Source: Saturnia japonica
Taxonomy: Eukaryota; Arthropoda; Insecta; Lepidoptera; Saturniidae
Assembly: GCA_033032175.1 (NCBI GenBank)
Contig: CM065322.1
Location: forward strand, 6,510,001-6,574,000
Direction of reading: 5' to 3'
DNA length: 64,000 nt
Every line of letters begins with the position of its first letter. The stretch's first letter is position 1. The translations under genes were made by a program, and so were the position numbers. Shown one piece after another: positions 58,501-64,000 of this stretch. The notes beneath the pieces are model-generated. The model was given only the letters and a program-made list of their open reading frames with translations. It was not told the DNA's origin and made no database searches.

Positions 58501-59734
58501 ACTAATGTAATGGCCGCATCAAACGAGTTAACCCATTGCCGTGACAAGCTAATTTTGTTGACGTATGTACAGGCACGGATTTTATTTTTTTTCTTTTTAA
58601 ATATAATTTAAAAAAGTAAATTTTCAGGTTTTTAAATCGGGTAAAACCGGTAAAAAAATGTCAGCGGGGTTTCTTCTTCTTTTTTGGCGCCGTTAAAAGC
58701 ACTTGCCAGTGTCAATCGTTTTAGACCTTCGTAAAATTTTCTATTATACAAAGTGGGATCTTCTGGCAAGAAGGTGGCTCCATTGTATATAACTAACTAT
58801 ATAACTATATATGTAACTATATAAGTAGTTTTTGTGACATCTCAAAATGCAAGCTCTTAGTTTTTATTTATAATCCATTTCACATAATATACACAACAAC
58901 CAAATTATATAATGCAAAACGCTACCAATATTACATAATATAGGGTAAAAACCCTAAGTTAATGTATTAAAAATAAAAACCATAACATGTCACCTCAAGA
59001 TTCCGCCAAAATTTTACAGAGGTGGTTAAAAAATGATAACATCAATTATCACTACTATTAATAGATCGACGTATTAGATTACAAAAGACGTAAAGGATAT
59101 TTTTGCGAAAATAGCTTTATACAGGTATAATACTGAGTTTTCTACGCTCTTTTGATCTGTCTTATACCCGTTGTGATATTCGCTAAAATGTTACATACGT
59201 TCCACTTTTATTTTATTTTTTCAAATATGTATTTTCTAATTAATGGGCCATAAGGGACACGCAACTAACGTATAGAAAATATAAAGCGGGATGAGGCAAG
59301 CATTTCAAAACCTATCCGATTTTAGGGATGTGAGATACAATTACGCCACGTGAAACATGTATGTAAATAGCATGAAAATTGTTATCTGTACTTATAATAT
59401 TCTTGTAATATTGGTTCGTAAATGACAACAACAACTGATTTCTTCGGACGTATGGAGAGATCTATTTCAGAAACTATTGACCAGACACTTCAACGGTCTC
59501 ACAGCAATAAAGATAATAACTTTTAAAGAAACTTTTTCCTTAAAGAAATCCTTAAAGCAATTATTTTTACTTAATGGCACCGGTTACTTATAAAAACTAC
59601 TATGGCATGCTATAGAGATGATCGACTATTATCTATACAATTAATAGAATTGAAGTGTCTGTTTGTAATGTCAAAATAACAGTTTTTTATCAAATGCATA
59701 TGAAAGTATATAAGATACTTTATAACAGAATATC
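58501..59734. other. AT-rich non-coding DNA
   Basis: A short imperfect repeat of ataactatat units lies at about 58788-58825. Nothing else recognised. Confidence 0.45.
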
Positions 59735-60149
59735 AATTTTTTTTTATTTTTGTCTCTCTGTTTATTCCGAGTAATCTCCGAAACGCTTGGGTTGATTTTC
59801 ACGGAACCATCACTGGCAGATAGCTGATATTATACGGAGTAACTTAGGTCACTTTTATTTTAGTAAAAGAATTAGAGTTTCGCGATAATTAAAAAAAAAG
59901 TCACGGTGAATTAATTTGGGTGCTGAAATTGATTACGCTGAGTAAGCCTTAAGAGATATATCAAATTAATGTATAACATAATTTTAAATATTTAAAAAAC
60001 CTACAAAATTGTCAGCGAGAGTATATATATATCTTCTAGGGATCACCCAAAATAAACATATAAATGCGAGCGAAAGTAGCACGATTCGTGCGCATGCCCG
60101 ATTGACGGCATTCTGTAATCGACGCGAACGAAATCGCGGCCACAGCTAG
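59735..60149 (+). mobile_element. Helitron-like repeat group Z, copy 3 (complete 3' end)
   Basis: Runs tttgtctctctgtttattcc, gtaatctccgaaacg, cagatagctgatattatac, ggagtaactta, then a GC-rich end cgcgaacgaaatcgcggc, cacagCTAG|T. Opposite in orientation to 23094 and 36375. Confidence 0.7.
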
Positions 60150-60907
60150 TCATATAATGAAACTGTTCATGATATGTTTTGAAATTTATAATCTGGGTGT
60201 AATTTGTTATCGATATAAAGGACAAAAATATTATATTTTGAATTTTTATCGGTCTGTCTGTCGCCTTGTACGTGTATCATTCTGAAAGTACTGGACAGAT
60301 TCTGATGAAACTTGACGGTTGGATAAACAACAAATATTATGAACTAACATATATGATAGCTTTTTTCCTATAAAACGTAAGAGTTTTTCCAGGACAAGGA
60401 ATAAATTAAAAAAATAATTTATAAATTCTTGACGAGTTTTGATGTAATTCTCTCTGTTCGGTTGTCAACTTATTTAAAAATCTAAGCTGTCTTTTATCTC
60501 TCTATAGTATTGGAGTGTTAAAAAATAACGTGTCGTCCAGTATGGTAAAAACGTAATGTTTCAATTTATAAAATGCTAATGGATTTGCCAAATTCATTCT
60601 TAATTGCATCTCTGTGCGTGTGAAAAGTTAATTACTGTCCAACACACATGCAGACGACCTTAGATGAGCATGTATTTCGTAATTTTGGGAGTTGATGTAA
60701 TTTTACAACAATAATGTACCTTGGTGAAAGAATTCTTAATAAATATTTATAAAGAATTTATTTCCCATTTCGATTACACCATCAACTTTATTATAAGTAT
60801 GTTTATGACTTATATATTAATTCAGTTTTATTATTAGAGTTTGATTAAATTTTCTGGTTGAAAATTAGTTTATCACCTTTAATAGCTTTGATATTTTTTC
60901 ATTGCAC
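60150..60907. other. AT-rich DNA with a short-repeat remnant
   Basis: 60240-60440 (cggtctgtctgtcgccttg, acagattctgatgaaacttg) resembles 22050-22190 and 40960-41040. Rest unremarkable. Confidence 0.45.
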
Positions 60908-61018
60908 GCTTTCGCGGTTGAGTGCTTTAAGCACTCGCTCACAAGCCACGGTGAAGCTGTAAAAGCAATCTAAGGCTTCAGGGCTCTGTGGCTAATAATA
61001 TAGTCAGATAGAAAAAAA
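60908..61018 (+). repeat. Short retroposon family X, copy 4 (best preserved)
   Basis: tttcgcggttgagtgctttaa, gcactcgctcacaagcc, acggtgaagctgtaaaagc, taaggcttcagggctctg, tggctaataatatagtcag and an A-run (61012-61019). Confidence 0.7.
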
Positions 61019-61429
61019 ATACTTTTCGAAGTTACTTACCGTGGGGTGGGAGCTTAACAAACACATACATTTATATAGGATTTTAAAACTATGACAATAG
61101 TGGGATTGACCCAGCTTTGTTATGACCGGATTTCTACGCACTCTTGTATGTATACAGTTCTAGTGGTTGATGATTCGAGTCCCGCTGATTCGGGAATTTT
61201 TATATAAACTTTTTTATTATTTTATTTTTTATTATGCTTATTTTCATAACATTATAAACAAAAATGAAGAAATATGACTACATACAACAGTGCGTAAATA
61301 TTATAGTGAAAGGAACTTCCTTACCACCGGGTGTCCCACGACACCTCTCGAGTTTTTTTGTTCTACATGTTTCGGTAAATTTTTACAAATTAAACATATT
61401 TGTTTAGCGATTTAACACGGAAATTTTTC
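61019..61429. other. AT-rich non-coding DNA
   Basis: 61150-61195 has agttctagtggttgatgatt and cgagtcccgctgattcgg, weakly tRNA-like; no cloverleaf seen. Confidence 0.4.
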
Positions 61430-61870
61430 GCCACTGTATCTGATGAGAGGCACAGTACAATCCAAAAACAACTACGAACATCTAGAGATCGGCAATACAT
61501 TTCCAGTGGCCGCTGTCATTCCGGCCTGCAAGCCTCTCACTAGCTGGAAATACTCTGGCGGATTCCGAAACGCGACAAAACAAAAGAGTCCGTATGACGG
61601 GTTTATCCGTGTGCATTGTGGGCGCGACCTAGTCGAGTACAAATCCCAATATGAATCCCCGCATGAATAATGGATACAATATACACCGGCTGATCCAAGA
61701 ACGCAACAGGCCTAAGCGAGTCACTATAGTGGTTGTTACCCCTGGTATGGTGGTCGCGATTTAGTCGGTCACAATTATTGTGTACTATCACCACCATAAA
61801 TATGTACAAGGAAGCTAAAGTGATCCGTCGCGGGACGCCAATAGCCGGTCTGACCCGCCACATGAAATGT
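61430..61870 (+). repeat. Interspersed repeat family V, longest copy
   Basis: cactgtatctgatgagagg, cacagtacaatccaaaaac, gccgctgtcattccggcctg, caagcctctcac, gtatgacgggtttatccg, gggcgcgacctagtcg, then a second part with atacaccggctgatccaaga, acgcaacagg, tacccctggtatggtggtcg and cgatttagtcggtcac. It shows that the two parts found separately elsewhere belong together. Frames at 61443-61670 and 61603-61875 are shadows. Confidence 0.7.
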
Positions 61871-62734
61871 TTCACTGCAAAAATTGGTTTATGTAGAAAT
61901 TAAAAAAAAAAAACGTACTGTATTGTACTATCGTATATACTAGAAGTGTTTGTAAGTCAGTGGTAGACAGTTTAGTATCTACCATTTAGTATTAGTTACC
62001 ATAGTATGTGAATAATTTATGTTTTCTGTCAAAAAATACGTCACGATGGAAACTTAGCAAGCTGTTACGACATTTTTTGGTGCTAACCGGAATAACTAAC
62101 TTCACTACATCAAAAGTCAACATCGATGTATTCTAACGGTATTTGAAAGCCAGTTCTTTTTCTTAATGCTATTTCTCATATTGCTATTTAAGCTAGTGTG
62201 GCTTAAATAAAAACCTATATTTTAAAAAAATGGATGTGTTCTGTAATGCATAGCGTCGAGTGTGACTATCCAGGAGTAGACGACGACAGGCCAAGGGTCC
62301 ATGAAAAAAAGTTGGGGGTACGTGAAATGTAAATGGAAGGCAAAGATAGTGGATCTCATTTAATCAGGTCGTGACTTTAATTTTGGCTTTCCATTTTTAG
62401 AATAATTCACATACAAAAATAGTACTTTACAAACTTAATACTCCTTTATATTATAATGTCTTTTTTACATAATTTATTTTTTACTTATCTACATTTTTTT
62501 TAACTATAGATAGACCTGCGTTTTGCCACTAACTCGCCTGACCGTAAGTGATATTGTGGTCATCAACATTCACTATCATCATTTTGTCATAGCGCACGTA
62601 ATGAAGTATAAGGCTTCTCACGGATATAGTTTACAAATGTGGAGGCATTTTGGTTTAAATTTTTTTTTTATTGATATAGAGTTTATCGCTTTGGTATTGA
62701 TAGTTCATCGTTACAAAAGTACGTTTAGCTCGCG
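61871..62734. other. AT-rich non-coding DNA
   Basis: Contains an inverted repeat at 62186-62208 (atttaagc, 7-base loop, gcttaaat). Nothing coding recognised. Confidence 0.45.
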
Positions 62735-63110
62735 ACTCGCTAATCATGAGTATGCCGCGGCGCAAGTAGCAGTAGCGGCGTGGGACTTTTGCCGGGCAAC
62801 CGTTTCGATGGGAGTGATTTCTTAGTTGCGCGTAATTTTGAATCTGTGATATCTTCTACGGTATTATTTAAAATCATATTATGCACAGGGTAATTTAATC
62901 AACATAAAATACATAAAGTAACAAATATATTTATGTGAATAAGGATTAATGTTGAATTGGAAAAAATATCATCGCAAATTGAAATGGTTACTGTGGTACG
63001 GTTGTATACATATGCTATCACGAACTATTCTCTGGTCTTTTTAAAGGACTACTCGATTACTAAAATTAAATTGTCTCTACTATACAAAAAACTTAATTAG
63101 AATATATTGC
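62735..63110 (+). repeat. Interspersed repeat family W, copy 2
   Basis: gctcgcgactcgctaatcat, gcgcgtaattttgaatctg, tgatatcttctacggtat, aaatggttactgtgg and gaactattct; pairs with 6160-6660. The 100-codon frame at 62523-62825 runs into it and is treated as chance. Confidence 0.5.
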
Positions 63111-64000
63111 ATTAAAAAATTTCATTAACAGTGAAAACCTTATAAAAATCCTTTGCATGGTTTAAAAGAAGTAAGCTGAGAAAGAAACTGACAGACGCGG
63201 ATAGCGACTTTCTTTTATAGTATGTATGGATAGATACAGAGTTCATAATTGAAACAGTGTGTAGCGGCATCAGTCTTCATTTCCCGACAGCGTACACATG
63301 AAACGGTTCAGCACCCCACTTATGCAAATCCTATAGGCAATTACTTTAAAGGAAATTGTTCCCGGTCTCTCACGAACGTCCGTAGATCGCTATGTAGTCG
63401 TGCGATGCCTTTTCGGGTTTACTTATAAACAAGTCCATTGTCTGTCGGGCTGTTCGTTTGTAATTGTGAGAGCATGTGTGAAAGAGTTGTTTTGATTGGA
63501 TTTGTAACGATGTGACGGTATTTAACACTTCAGGAAAATGGCCTGGATTGCAATAAGGTAATAGCACAAATTAAGTAAATACATTGTACCTACATTATAT
63601 TTCATTTCGTCCGATTATTTTTGAAGTTAACCTTCTTTTGGCGAGTAGAGGTAGAGGAAGTGCGACATGATGGAATTAGCCATCAATGTTAATAAATAAT
63701 GTGAATTCATTTCTGATTTATGTTTTTAATAATGTAAAGACAATGTAACGTTGAGCACATAAATAAACTTTATTTTATTTAAAAAAAAATGATGTAATAT
63801 AAATTATTTTTACACCACTAAATACAAGTCAGTAAAATGAATTTTTATTATTATGACTTATGGTTAAATTCATCATGTTGTTAAGCAAAAGTTATTTTTG
63901 ATTTGTTATGCCAAAAATGTTTAACATAAATATACATAAGTACCTAGTTATGCAGTCTGTACCCTCTCTTATTACGTCTTGTTAATTGGTACATACGTTA
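63111..64000. other. AT-rich non-coding DNA to the window edge
   Basis: 63735-63790 reads gagcacataaataaacttta then ttttatttaaaaaaaaa, which looks like a polyadenylated retroposon or transcript 3' end on the plus strand, but no body could be assigned. Confidence 0.4.

Overview
This window is AT-rich nuclear DNA from an insect, most likely a moth or butterfly. No single sequence proves that; the inference rests on a cecropia-type mariner, RTE retrotransposons ending in (GAT)n tails, an R1-clade retrotransposon with a UAAUG ORF junction, tRNA-derived SINEs and many short Helitrons ending in CTAG/CTAA. There are no bacterial-type genes, operons, rRNA genes, intact tRNA genes or CRISPR arrays. 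Nearly all reading frames of 60-130 codons are chance frames in AT-rich DNA or shadows of repeats.

The one host gene piece I can support is a 182-bp internal exon at 33502-33683 (+). It has no start codon of its own and encodes a bHLH domain of the dysfusion/NPAS4 type of bHLH-PAS transcription factor, with a consensus acceptor and donor. I recognise no other exon of that gene. The window therefore reads as two long introns (about 33.5 kb before the exon and 30.3 kb after it, at least) or intron plus intergenic DNA, filled by transposable elements.

Layout. 1-3.98 kb: SINE, short-repeat remnants and plain AT-rich DNA. 3.98-5.41 kb: a mariner with both terminal inverted repeats and TA duplications but a dead transposase (minus strand). 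5.9-25.3 kb: SINEs, Helitron copies and several unnamed repeat families, separated by plain AT-rich DNA. 26.4-28.45 kb: an R1-clade non-LTR retrotransposon, broken and internally deleted, GC-rich against its surroundings. 28.5-33.5 kb: repeats, including a SINE nested in another repeat, and a 13-bp-stem hairpin at 32.35 kb. 33.5 kb: the dysfusion-like exon. 34-42 kb: repeats and a GC-rich island at 35.9 kb. 42.2-43.3 kb: a Helitron followed by an RTE copy that carries a nested 334-bp retroinsertion with a 9-bp target duplication. 44.5-45.0 kb: a second LINE remnant. 46.2, 48.8 and 52.7 kb: three places where one Helitron end directly abuts another. 54.3-57.35 kb: a dense nest made of an R1-type 3' UTR with a degenerate hairpin array, a mariner tail, a (GA)n tract, and a Helitron split by an RTE and by a small retroposon. 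57.4-64 kb: one unassigned short frame and further Helitron and repeat copies.

The elements do not act together as a pathway. What can be read is an order of insertions and the intron context of a developmental transcription factor. Repeat boundaries were judged by eye from copies inside this window, so most are good to about 10-50 bases unless exact ends or target duplications are stated.
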